This document shows, in pieces, positions 56,901 to 64,000 of a stretch of DNA of 64,000 nucleotides (positions are counted from its first letter, which is position 1; each line of letters starts with the position of its first letter). Location of the stretch: NCBI GenBank assembly GCA_003116975.1, contig BGKB01000130.1, positions 1-64,000 on the forward strand, given 5' to 3'. The notes under the pieces were generated by a model. The model was not told where the DNA came from. It ran no database searches and saw nothing but the letters and a program-made list of their open reading frames with translations. Both the position numbers and the translations under genes were made by a program. Source of the DNA: Aurantiochytrium sp. KH105 (Eukaryota; Sar; Bigyra; Thraustochytrida; Thraustochytriidae).

Positions 56901-58960
56901 GCTCGCTTGGCAGCCAGCTTTTGCAACTCTTCAAAGTTAAGCTGCAAAAGGCGTTTTCCCTCTTCGGAGAATGGGTTGACGCGACGATCAATGTATTCAG
57001 GAGGCCCAAGCTGTTCGTAAGATGCAAGCTTTTCTTCCGCGAGATCGAGTTGCTCCCGCTGTCGCTGTTCAAGTCGAGCACGAACGCGTGCATGTTTGGG
57101 GTCAAGCTTATCGATCGCACGACTTCGTGCATTTTCGATTGCCGAGTACAGCTGGAAACAGTTGGGACACACGCGCACCTGCTTGTAATAGTGGTTTGGG
57201 AAGTCAAGTCCGAGCTGGCTCGACTCCAAATCGGCCACGGACTGAACATAGTCACCTTTTTCGCCCTTGAGCAATCTTTTGATGAGCAATTCAACCAGTT
57301 TGCGCTCCATGCGAGCCTGCACTATCCCGTGAAATGCCACCGTCTTGCTTGGGTCTTGGGCAATGACTCCGCCCGATGCATTCACCGGAACGACTGTTCT
57401 TGGGGCCGCAGACTCGCCATCGAGAGAGAGCAAATCCTTTTCTGCATCAAAAGAACTTGCTCCAGTCTTCGCCGGGGCGGGCTGCACAGAGAGCTGCACG
57501 CTTGTGGCCTGCTGAGAAGAGCTGTTTGCAATATCCAGAGTGATGTCGCAAAAGTCTCCGGGGCACGTCATCGTCTGACTTGAATCAAGTCCCTTATTTT
57601 GCATGATTTCGAGGTTATTGCCGATCGTTTTCGCAAAATCATGTCGTTCAAAACCCGTGAGACTACTTGCAAGAAATCGCGTGGTACCCTCTGTCTTCAA
57701 GCCAGTGGTCTGCGGCCTGGGCGCCGATGCGACATCGAGATCGACGTCAGGGCTCGGTTGCGGTGAGCCAGCATCCTGAGCGGCGGCGCCGCTACCGCCG
57801 GCGGAGACAGCTTGTTTGGGCTTGAACCTGTCCTCGACGGCCTTGCTGCGACGCAGCTCACGACTCGTCATGGATGCCTTGTGATTTCCTGTCCGTAAGA
57901 GAGCCATATCAGCGATGTCCGTGATGCCTGCAGTTCCGTCGAGACCCAGATCTCGCAGGACAAGATCCTCCTCGCTCGTTGACGAAGCCCCTTGCTTGCC
58001 AGTAGCCTCAGCGGCGGCAGCGGCGGCGGCGGCGGCTCGACGCTGCGCAAAGTGAGACGGCGGGCAGAAATTTGTGGGCGTCGGTTCAAATGCTGCGCCG
58101 GTTCCTACGCCAGGTCCTCCGGCAAGACGATCCTCAGTGGCAAAGATGGTGGGCGTTCCTGCGAGCCAAATGCGATCATTGACGTCGATTAGGTACTCTG
58201 CAGAGAGACTAACGATGCGGTAGCGTGAGACTGATTCGAGCGCCTTGACCAGGGCCATTGAGGCGGCATCCATCTGGGCATTAACGCTCGAGTTTCTGGA
58301 ACGAATCGCCTCTCGTTGCGGTCTCCCTCGTGCATCGAACGCAATGGGCGCGCCGAGTCGAAAAGAGTGCATACGAGGTCTACCATCCGGTTGCAGCATG
58401 AACTCATGGCGAAATGTGACGCCGTCGGTTTCCTCGGAAGCAACGGGCGAGGTTTCCTCCTGCAGATATCCGGACAAGGTACTTTTCATGGACGGCCCGG
58501 TTTTCGGAGTAATGTAGAGCTGAAGGCTTACAATTTTTTCAGACTGTCGAAGAGCCGCAAGATCCTCAACGCTTAGCACACGACGCGCGCCATTTTCGGC
58601 GACTGCAGTCGCAACACGGCGCGGGGCGTTTTCTCCGGCTCCTGATCGGAAGCGAGACTTGATGGCGTCCAGCACGCACAAGTTGCTTGGCCGAAGTGCA
58701 AGGGTTCCGTCGAGGGTCTCGAATGCCCAAAATGAAGGCACTCCGTTCTCAAAGAGCACCGTCTCGGGAAGTGGAATACCTGCTAGTGCGCGACCTTCTT
58801 CGCTTGCAGTTGCTCCCTGACGTTTGAGGCCTCTACAGAGAGTGTCGAGCACCCAGCGCCATGATTTTTCCTCTCGTGGAGCCTGGTAGGTTGGCACAGG
58901 CTGCACGGACCTCACAATGTGCCTCGTGATACCAGCTTTATCGACAGCGCCCACGTCCAT
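50951..58960 (-). CDS. Giant mosaic protein: dynein-stalk-like, pseudo-hydrolase, six IQ motifs, SAM, ankyrin
   Basis: The gene encodes 2669 residues in one uninterrupted frame. Order: N-terminal ~690 residues of unknown type, including a CPNC pair near 600; a segment at ~680-802 that reads like the dynein heavy-chain stalk and microtubule-binding region (AELRSFNKPP, VTWEATKAIMAN, ESYVKDPSFRP, then CINKAAAILCEFVLGAV where dyneins have VSKACKSLCxWVRAM); a Lys/Gln-rich linker; an alpha/beta-hydrolase fold (~1088-1408) with nucleophile elbow GIGNGAN lacking Ser; Arg/Glu coiled coils; six IQ calmodulin-binding motifs (~1938-2110, e.g. VQIQSLYRGRLARV, TRIQSVCRGYLAS); another coiled coil; a SAM domain (~2455-2520, WTVQDVARWLDTLSLGQY); and about three ankyrin repeats to the stop. 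I infer a calmodulin-regulated cytoskeletal or ciliary scaffold. No known family with this whole architecture comes to mind. Confidence 0.85.
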   Translation of the reverse strand: MDVGAVDKAGITRHIVRSVQPVPTYQAPREEKSWRWVLDTLCRGLKRQGATASEEGRALAGIPLPETVLFENGVPSFWAFETLDGTLALRPSNLCVLDAIKSRFRSGAGENAPRRVATAVAENGARRVLSVEDLAALRQSEKIVSLQLYITPKTGPSMKSTLSGYLQEETSPVASEETDGVTFRHEFMLQPDGRPRMHSFRLGAPIAFDARGRPQREAIRSRNSSVNAQMDAASMALVKALESVSRYRIVSLSAEYLIDVNDRIWLAGTPTIFATEDRLAGGPGVGTGAAFEPTPTNFCPPSHFAQRRAAAAAAAAAEATGKQGASSTSEEDLVLRDLGLDGTAGITDIADMALLRTGNHKASMTSRELRRSKAVEDRFKPKQAVSAGGSGAAAQDAGSPQPSPDVDLDVASAPRPQTTGLKTEGTTRFLASSLTGFERHDFAKTIGNNLEIMQNKGLDSSQTMTCPGDFCDITLDIANSSSQQATSVQLSVQPAPAKTGASSFDAEKDLLSLDGESAAPRTVVPVNASGGVIAQDPSKTVAFHGIVQARMERKLVELLIKRLLKGEKGDYVQSVADLESSQLGLDFPNHYYKQVRVCPNCFQLYSAIENARSRAIDKLDPKHARVRARLEQRQREQLDLAEEKLASYEQLGPPEYIDRRVNPFSEEGKRLLQLNFEELQKLAAKRAQQAVQALTKASLAELRSFNKPPLSVVQVAHALMMLLTGKSVTWEATKAIMANGERITGMLLDFDIDCIPPQRIANLESYVKDPSFRPGILVCINKAAAILCEFVLGAVMAHKYKVGTAHPRSDPLLFLPADARARKLATTAASSAGGVGDVQQGQTESPGAAQGRHEGVPLTDTGSESRMVAMPSYLLDSIELQEDLKAINHASADVAPLQAKLEQQRKRQRQRKGGRPRQKFAKGLRPGQQEEEDAKHSGPRLELALANITSEQYQDGPDSAPLFSPKGLSYVQHKAMAGTVVGLSRHASHDDTLRRKITQPSSSGQGRDQMGSGSGEDGKDALLALQTSADKLAASQDKESKPSKRELRARRKFQEKQMQRLHAGGQDLATSAAEGENDDTSAKTVSSRAFVCSDGRTTLSYDIVGTGGLESATPNLVVLHDMFDTCEASQIFLEPLMRKHYGSQALVLNYPGQAHTRFPKETAGVLNNEFVAATLHELLADLEHKGDFCCSFRPFYLVGIGNGANIATFFASEFGGLPEYRKCLRGLLSINGFAHVDEQLAAVLHSSVNIFESFPPTRPDLPISYFSRFLFSDDYLRRVDPALVLNIYTAVGNPITLQGRSHLCQGALRHKDMRQPLRSLKIPLIIVQSTENALVNPTNVDPFIENRMVSHLWSHQFLDSGKIGPKAVDQMRAALRRPDGAFVVWLKAGHEVRQEAKAQVLEIVDSLLTSSAAMSGDAGDFASGLEASSRAKQVSQATQAKRGLPSKPASLTAKRTKRKTTSAPVDDREEVQIMAFDDVEECKREFLEDVADFDPEDPARSRRKQNKVKQPSKQKQRPGAPAAPSAPKNEDAAQNEFEEAMRKHRETKRLAEEARQARLAELEAFSAQEEERLRQERELAELARARADEEARAALEAELDAKRREHEERLHHVLEEKQRTMMAEVEAERDRARALSESLAQQLAEDKRMRNAASADASRATSPVQSAENVTSVEVSACSTQPQDDPVPAQPCETLPNEAAVDISPASSVQLEVLRQIEHLKREQEERRRKWELEDQRRIEELERQLLGRQQTRDRDAAALRSQSGADEYHLRPREELGEKQVHKLAQEGCSHTCDRDDQTALQQQQEQQLEPGLLAQTERAHERSETKTGHDAVEEVLSLEQAGHAEPQEAKTDSDPTTVASTVTPVFGDVAAPTSGPGEAIDAAIAAVEAAKPEVHRVGELDKDAYEQVQREMEEAEAERIRNEDATRDEMNKDLREVKAVQIQSLYRGRLARVRTVRLKQEKMAQDDKYQAAVRLQALHRGRMGRERAEEVRVQALRDREEAQAVVNIQRVARGMLGRGKARIQLQERAATRIQSVCRGYLASRAARRARAEKERIIREGISATKIQSVWRMWRGREEFLHQRILNLAALQIQRVYRGVRGRRRANRKRTWENAEPGPERLELGLSLIEDSKAAFSAQQEEIDALHRAQERAETRVSQVHAGLEESERELAILEQELRDVDQLDETLHELTHEKALFDARAEIAEREARARKGTAYDPTTDEEARKRAAEAYALEMQIHIKRAERERKKKELEAEFAAVFKEVETKKSELRALEHGLHDMESTRKRKEREFQRLQRNLMELLEEQKAELDSLRERGIELESATASSAAAAAATAAAAKENEERSKQMFASTEELLKFQFMSMSLSYFSSINMLKNLRDINSDTTQQAISSSADTAAAAAAAAEAANIESVAGIKLGAGDVSGAKLREKTEQLKRQKEAEDATKMLKEPFPRDVRLWTVQDVARWLDTLSLGQYKPAFEEACIDGDFLMELRVEDMRDILGMRHALHVQKVDLARNKLRPLNEQETRQKQAVQWEAKVAEARQQGTVMEGGTSEDVPEVDSVFSQIRNGRFNRVESALNMGFDPNETDSHGNTALIVAAQNLNKRIAELLIRRGANVNHQNSQGNTAMHFAFSYDVAQDSGIGELLISHGADDSLENRLGLSCYDGIE

Positions 58961-59142
58961 GGTGTGCGCGTCGCAGCGGGCAGCCGCACGCTGGCGGCGT
59001 CTTCACCTGGTTCGTTTCTGCAACTGCTTTCGTGGTTGTCCTTTTCGTTTTCGTTGTTGCTACGGCTGTGCTGTTGCTGCGACCGTGTCGAGAGGAGGGC
59101 GCACAACGCTCGATATACTTTCGCGGTGCGTCCTTGCTTTTC

Positions 59143-59175
59143 TTTTCTTTGCTTTGCTTTGCTTTGCTTTGCTCC
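59143..59175. repeat. (CTTTG)n microsatellite upstream of the giant gene
   Basis: About six TTTGC pentamers roughly 185 bases upstream of the ATG. Confidence 0.9.
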
Positions 59176-59316
59176 GTCGGGTCGCAGCGCCCGCTCGGAG
59201 CCTGGAGGGCGCTCCCGATCGCGCTCGCAAAGGTCAGTCAGGTCAACAATGCTTGCGAACGACCGCTCATCGATCGAGCAAGTGACCGCTCTCAGCTTTA
59301 AATGATGATGAAAAGT

Positions 59317-59340
59317 TCTCTCTCTCTCTCTCTCTCTCTA
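59317..59340. repeat. (CT)n microsatellite
   Basis: About eleven CT dinucleotides. Confidence 0.9.
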
Positions 59341-60222
59341 TTCAAGTTTCTCTCTCACACAAGGCTCGATTTGCACAGTGCTGGCACGATGCTTGCTGTA
59401 AACTATTAAAAGTAGAGAGAAAAGAAAACTGGCTGCCTTGAACGTCGCCGCCGGGGAGGAGAGGCGAGACTCCGCAGCTCTACGTCCCAAGCCCTCTCTA
59501 CCAAGCACAGCACGAAGAGCGACTACTACCTGAGGCGCCGACGCGTGTTGTTCTCTCTTGCTTCTCGCTCGTCTTCCTCCCAAAGCCTTCCCTCAACGGA
59601 CACTCTACCGCTCGCTGGCTCGCGAGTGCGCCTTATCTTTTCATCTTCCTCTAACACGAGACCAAGTACAATGCAAATTTCTCTCGAGAGCGGGTGCTTT
59701 GCGGTCCTGTGACATAGCCCCAAGTTCTTGCGGGGAGCGCTTTCCGTCTCTCCCGCGGCGCAGATCGTGCTCCCTTCGTCCCCGCCGGGCAGCCGCCGCC
59801 GCCTCTGCGCGAGCCCGCCCCGCCGCACGCCCCGCCCCGCCCCGCCCCGCCCCGCCGCCCCGCCCGCCCGAAGAGCGAGCGCGCCGGGGGAAGAGGCCCG
59901 GTCCGGCGGGCGAAGCAGAGCAGAGCAGCGCAGGCCCGCATCGCAGACCCGCTTCGCAGCAGCGCGAGCGAGCTAGCCCAGCCCGGCCGAGCGCGGCGCG
60001 GCGAGGGCGCGGGCGAGGGCGCGAGGGAGGGCGCGCGGCGGGGCAGGCGCGCGCGGCGCGCGCTTGGCCGGCGCGGGATCGCCCTCAGCCGGCGGCGGGA
60101 GGGAGCGGATCGCGAGTTCCTTCTTTCTTGCTGCTTGGCGCGTGCGCGAGCGCGTGCGCGACGGCGACGGCGACGGCGACGGCGGCGGCGACGGCAGCGG
60201 CGACGGCAGCGGCGCGGGGAGG

Positions 60223-61008
60223 ATGGCGGCGGCGCTGGGCCACGGCGGCGCCGCGCGCTCGACGTGGCTCTCGCGGCTGCAGGCCTCGCAGGGCGCGAGG
60301 CAGGAGCAGAGAGACCTTGACCACGACGTGCGCGCGCGCCTCGAGCGCGGGGCCGACGTGAAGACGCTGTGGCGCCAGATCAGAGGCGCGCTCGGCGAGG
60401 AGGAGTGCAAGCGCGTGGCGCGGCAAGGATGGCAGCTCCAACACCAGGCCGTGTCCCTCCCGCCATCGCAGGCAGAGATCGACCAGGTCGCCCAAGAAGT
60501 GCAGGACCTCACGGTCGCGCCGCAGCCTGCCAGTGCGGCTGCCCGAGCCGCATCTGAAGCAGACCGCGCCACCGTATACAATCGCGGTCACTCTTCGTCT
60601 TCGTTCCTGCACAGCGGGTCTTCGTACGCATTTCGCCCTTCTGAGCTGGACTTGGATATCGCCGACGTGGGCTCGAGCAGCTTCCTCTTAAAGACCCAGT
60701 CAAGCTTTGAAAACAACGCAAACTACAGCGGAGTGTACGCGCCCGAGTGGAGCGGCAACGCAGGAAACGGAGGGAGCGAGTCCAGCTCCCGCGACGAGAG
60801 TTCTGGATCGGAACTTCATAGCGCAACGCTGCAGGCCGCGGCGGCATCGCGTCTGAAGCGAGGTCTTAGTTCCATGCAATACGAAGTTGGTGATAAAAAC
60901 AACGTACCGCAGAGCGTCTCAGCCTCCTCTTCAAGCACAGCAAGTTGGGTCGGGAATAGTCAGACTTCGTATGGGTATCCACAATCCAAACGCCGATACC
61001 TCTCTTGA
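60223..61008 (+). CDS. Unrecognised Ser-rich protein
   Basis: The gene encodes 261 residues from an ATG at 60223 in a GAGGATGG context; the frame upstream starts only at TTG through GACGGC repeats. The N-terminal ~90 residues are helical and charged (WLSRLQASQGARQEQRDLDH ... LWRQIRGALGEEECKRVARQGW). The rest is Ser/Asn/Gly-rich and probably disordered, ending KRRYLS. I recognise no family. Base composition falls from extreme GC at the start to moderate at the end, as in the neighbouring real genes, which supports it being coding. Confidence 0.6.
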   Translation: MAAALGHGGAARSTWLSRLQASQGARQEQRDLDHDVRARLERGADVKTLWRQIRGALGEEECKRVARQGWQLQHQAVSLPPSQAEIDQVAQEVQDLTVAPQPASAAARAASEADRATVYNRGHSSSSFLHSGSSYAFRPSELDLDIADVGSSSFLLKTQSSFENNANYSGVYAPEWSGNAGNGGSESSSRDESSGSELHSATLQAAAASRLKRGLSSMQYEVGDKNNVPQSVSASSSSTASWVGNSQTSYGYPQSKRRYLS

Positions 61009-61405
61009 TCATAGCCTACGTGTACACGAGGATCAATATTTCCTGTTTTCATTTCTCCTTCATTTTATTTTCTTCGTCTGACTCTGTGGCGGCAGCAAGG
61101 CCCCTTGCGAAGTTCGTGTGCAAAGCAAACTTCTGCTCAGCTTTCTTCTCTTGCATTCAAGCGAGCCATTAAGAAATCTATCCGTCATGTAAACATCCAA
61201 GGCAGGAAAAACACGTTTAACCTTGTAACATCTAGGTAGGGAGGGCGGCAGGGCCTGCAGCACACACGTAGCCAAGCTCTTGCGCTCAAGGTACGTCAGG
61301 ACACGACTGGCACTCGGTAGCTAAATTTGAATATACGATTGTTCTTATATCTTGTTTTGACATCAGATTTTCTTGCTCATGTTCACTCACGCACATCGAT
61401 CCCCG
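61009..61405. other. Convergent 3' flanks
   Basis: AT-rich with TTTT/ATTTT runs near 61045-61075. No gene or repeat recognised. Confidence 0.6.
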
Positions 61406-62731
61406 TCATGGTAGAATAGCACCTGAGGTGACTGCACGCCTGTCATCCACGGGTTCACAAATTCTTGACGAGACGTCAATCGCAACGTCCGCAAGCGACT
61501 TGCCGTCCATGCCCTCATAGAAGGTCTCGTCGCACACAGCGTCAAAAAACTTGGTGTTCGTGGCTCGTTCAATGCGGTAGCAGAGAATCTTCGGAGCGCG
61601 AGGACCCAGACGATCAAGCATATTCTGCTTGAGCTCAACGTAATTACGCCAATGGTCCGGCTTGAGCAGCCGCCCGTCGCTCACAATGATAATGAAATTG
61701 GAAGGATCGGTGGAGCTCGAGCCGTCCGCAAGAGCATCGGCAACCTCCTCAAAAATGGGTGGAAACTTTGTGCCGTACGCTCTTGAGCCCGCGCTGAGCG
61801 TGGCTCCTGCAACAAAGATACTCTCCAGGAGCAGACTTTGGTCGTGCCCTGCCGTGCTGTCGATGTCGACGCGCTGCCACACCGACGTGCGATCAAGATC
61901 AAGGAGGCCAAGCCGCACAGACTCATCGAACGGCAAGGCCTGAACGAACTCGGCCGCGGCTCCATACGCTTGCAGAGCCGCGCGCATTGCAGGTCGTGGG
62001 TACCTGCGCGCGTACGTGCGGTCAACCGCAGTAATAACACGCGCCTTACAGCCCTCTGCCAAAAAGTCGTAGCATCTCGACGCCGTGTCGCCATTTCCTC
62101 CGGCGACAGGGGCTTGAGCGCCCTCGGACGGTCGGCCTTCTCCCCAGCCCGGCTGTACCTCTGGGACGTCGCCGGGAGCGAAAAAGCACGAGTACTCTGG
62201 GGGCTCAAAGCCGTCGTCAAATGAGAAACCAATGACTTTGTCCGCGCCATACGTCAGAACGCAGGAGTCAAGACCGTCCTGCTCGGTCACGATCTCCGCC
62301 GAGAGCTCGGAGTACAGATGCGGCAGGACCCTTCCCTCGCTGTCCGTGCAAAGCCCTGCGTAGCTCACGCCGGCGTCATATCTCGGGGTCGTGACGACTT
62401 GCGACTCTACGATTCGCCCTGCGAAGGCAGCCATCACCACGGCAAGCACCTTGACCTTCCCCTTGAATTGTCCTGCAGGCCACGGGCCCTTGGCCGCCTC
62501 GCGTCGCGCGGAGCCCTCCTCCTTGCTCTGCTGGCCATGCGCCAGCGCATTCATTCTCGCGTCGCCTCGGGACAGCATCCTCGACCTTGACCTCGACCTC
62601 GACCTCGAGGCGCGTGCAGCGGGATGTCTGGCCTGCCCACTCATTTTGGTTCTGCTCCCGAGCTCCAGCTGAGCTCGCGAGCTTTTTATCTCGTCTGCAC
62701 TGCGCGTGCACCAACCAGGCGACCGGCTCAT
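61406..62731 (-). CDS. Membrane-anchored vWA-like domain protein
   Basis: The gene encodes 441 residues from the outermost ATG at 62731. A second ATG at 62644 (MSGQARHPAARASRSRSR) is equally plausible and gives 412. An Arg/Ser-rich basic N-terminus precedes one short hydrophobic stretch (VKVLAVVMAAFAG, ~93-105), suggesting a signal-anchor. The C-terminal half resembles a von Willebrand A fold: RVITAVDRTYARR with a helix, then SVRLGLLDLD; a SLLLESIFVAGATLSAGSRAYGTKFPPIFEEVADAL stretch; and NFIIIVSDGRLLKPDHW with a following helix and KILCYRI strand. The classical metal site DxSxS is not conserved (DRTYA), so metal binding is doubtful. Several Cys residues suggest disulphides outside the cytosol. 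Function unknown. Confidence 0.7.
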   Translation of the reverse strand: MSRSPGWCTRSADEIKSSRAQLELGSRTKMSGQARHPAARASRSRSRSRSRMLSRGDARMNALAHGQQSKEEGSARREAAKGPWPAGQFKGKVKVLAVVMAAFAGRIVESQVVTTPRYDAGVSYAGLCTDSEGRVLPHLYSELSAEIVTEQDGLDSCVLTYGADKVIGFSFDDGFEPPEYSCFFAPGDVPEVQPGWGEGRPSEGAQAPVAGGNGDTASRCYDFLAEGCKARVITAVDRTYARRYPRPAMRAALQAYGAAAEFVQALPFDESVRLGLLDLDRTSVWQRVDIDSTAGHDQSLLLESIFVAGATLSAGSRAYGTKFPPIFEEVADALADGSSSTDPSNFIIIVSDGRLLKPDHWRNYVELKQNMLDRLGPRAPKILCYRIERATNTKFFDAVCDETFYEGMDGKSLADVAIDVSSRICEPVDDRRAVTSGAILP

Positions 62732-64000
62732 CTAACTACTTACTCCTCCTCCTATACAGCCCCCCCAACCACCATGATCCCGAGCGCAAACACATTCGCG
62801 AGCACGCACGCGCCTCGCCCGCGCTCACTCGCTCGCTCGCTCGCTCGCTCGCCAGCTCCCGCACTTTATCGACTCCATGCCCTCGCTCGCCACTTATGCG
62901 CGAGCTCGCTGAGCGTCGAAGAAGCAAGCTGAGCCCTGCAGCCTCACGGTCTCCGTCTCGGTCTCGGTCTCGGTCACGGTCTCCGTCTCGGGCTCAGGCA
63001 CGGTCTCGGGCTCGCGCTCGGACTCGGGCAGCTCAGCTCAGCTCATCTCGTCTCATCTCGTCTCATCTCTCGTCGTCCTCGCCGTGGCCGCCCGCCTCCC
63101 GGACGCCCGCAGGCACGCGCGAGTACGGGTCGAGCCGGGCGTGCAGGCGAGGCGAGTGCGCGTCCCCGCGCCGCCAGGGGCGCTGCACGCGGTCCCGGCA
63201 CGGCGGCATCGGTGTGAGGGAGACAGCGATGAGCCCGCGGGAGTGGCGGCCAAGATGGCGGCCCTTCCGATGAGCAGCGAGCAGGAGAGAAAGAAACCAA
63301 GAATCAAAGAACAAGAGAAACAAAGAAGGGAGGATTGAAGTCGTACGAGGCGGGACTCGTTGCTGCTGTCGCGACGGTCGTGTCGCTCTTGGCTCTTCGA
63401 GTCAGTTTCTTTCTTCCTTTCTTCTCGCTGGCTCGCTGGGATCCACTTTGGCTGGCTGCAGCTGCAGCAGCAGCAGCAGCGGCAGCAGCAGCAGCTTGAG
63501 CTGGCAAGGCAGCTCTGGGCGCGGGTCTCGGACGGGCCCCGCGCAGACTCCGCCGCTGCTCCTTCTGAGCGCGGCTGCGGGTATGGTGAGCGCCTTCGCG
63601 TGGAGGGCGGGTGGAGGGCTTCGGGGGAAATTGCGGCGGCGCAAGGAGAGCGTCAGGGAGAAACGCCACTGGGGTCAAGTTTGCGAGATTAGGAGGAGAC
63701 AGCACTGCGACGACGGATCGCAGTGTGGAGAGAGAGGGAAGGAAAGCGAACCCGGTCCCGGCTGCGGGGCCTGGACCGAGCACGCAGAGGAGGGATCTCG
63801 CGCGCGCGTGCTTGTGGCGACAGTGCCAAGCAGCCGGTCCCGGCCTGCCAAGCGACAAAAGCCGCAAGAAAAGAGGCCGTGGCACTGGCTAATTTTCATT
63901 TCTTTAGTGGTTGGGAAAGGCGGAAGGAAGTCCGTGGAGCCGGTCAGCACGTCTCGCGAACCAGCAAGCAGCCTGGCTGCAGCCCGGCTGCCAGCAAGCA
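62732..64000. other. Terminal intergenic region, no gene recognised
   Basis: GC-rich, with GCTC runs at 62826-62852, a CGGTCTCGGTCT-type hexamer array at 62946-63020, a (CTCAT/CTCGT) run at 63030-63070 and CAG repeats at 63460-63500. Open frames overlap on both strands and are compositional. Confidence 0.55.
62946..63020. repeat. (GTCTCG)n degenerate hexamer array
   Basis: Around ten GGTCTC/CGTCTC hexamers with substitutions. Confidence 0.85.

Larger units (their letters stand above)
58961..60222. other. Divergent intergenic region
   Basis: 5' flank of the giant gene and of the 261-residue gene. Holds (CTTTG)n at 59143-59175, (CT)n at 59317-59340, (CCCCG)n at about 59826-59862 and GACGGC repeats just before the next gene. 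No gene recognised. Confidence 0.55.

Overview
The window is a GC-rich eukaryotic nuclear segment. Almost every gene is a single uninterrupted ATG-to-stop reading frame, and genes are separated by GC-rich DNA full of microsatellites. Intron-poor genes, a WRKY19-type zinc-repeat protein, three mitochondrial carriers, a relic of a kinesin-light-chain-type TPR gene and large multidomain IQ/SAM/ankyrin proteins fit a heterotrophic stramenopile. I favour a thraustochytrid (Labyrinthulomycetes), with moderate confidence because this rests on gene style only. I found no rRNA, tRNA, CRISPR array, intact transposon or virus. A 25-N assembly gap lies at 34143-34167.

Layout. 1-1930: AT-richer, no gene recognised. 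1.9-10 kb: a TMEM184-family membrane protein (+), a dicarboxylate-type mitochondrial carrier (-) and an EDRF1 homologue (+). 10.1-17.1 kb: a PHO84-like phosphate transporter (-) and FANCD2 (+), divergent across about 0.33 kb. 17.9-25.6 kb: an ankyrin-WW protein with a degenerate kinesin motor (+) and a G-protein-coupled-receptor-kinase homologue ending in a CaaX box (+). 25.6-31.1 kb: gene-free and repeat-rich. 31.1-36.1 kb: an unrecognised Gln/Ser-rich protein and a 15-repeat zinc protein (+). 36.3 kb: a broken TPR fragment. 37.1-40.3 kb: two tandem ADP/ATP-carrier-like genes (-), one of which has lost substrate-contact residues. 43.4-50.7 kb: a basic/acidic protein (+), a C2H2 protein (-), an RWD-SANT-SANT-CHY protein (+) and an MBD4-like DNA glycosylase (-). 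51-59 kb: one 2669-residue mosaic protein (-). 60-62.7 kb: an unknown protein (+) and a vWA-like protein (-).

There are no operons. Two genes concern DNA repair (FANCD2 and the MBD4-like glycosylase), three are mitochondrial carriers, and two carry cytoskeletal-motor-derived modules outside their normal context: a kinesin-like domain, and a dynein-stalk-like domain in the giant protein. The most unusual observations are the giant mosaic protein, the FANCD2 homologue with Arg at the expected monoubiquitination Lys, and diverged tandem duplications at the 3' ends of three unrelated genes.
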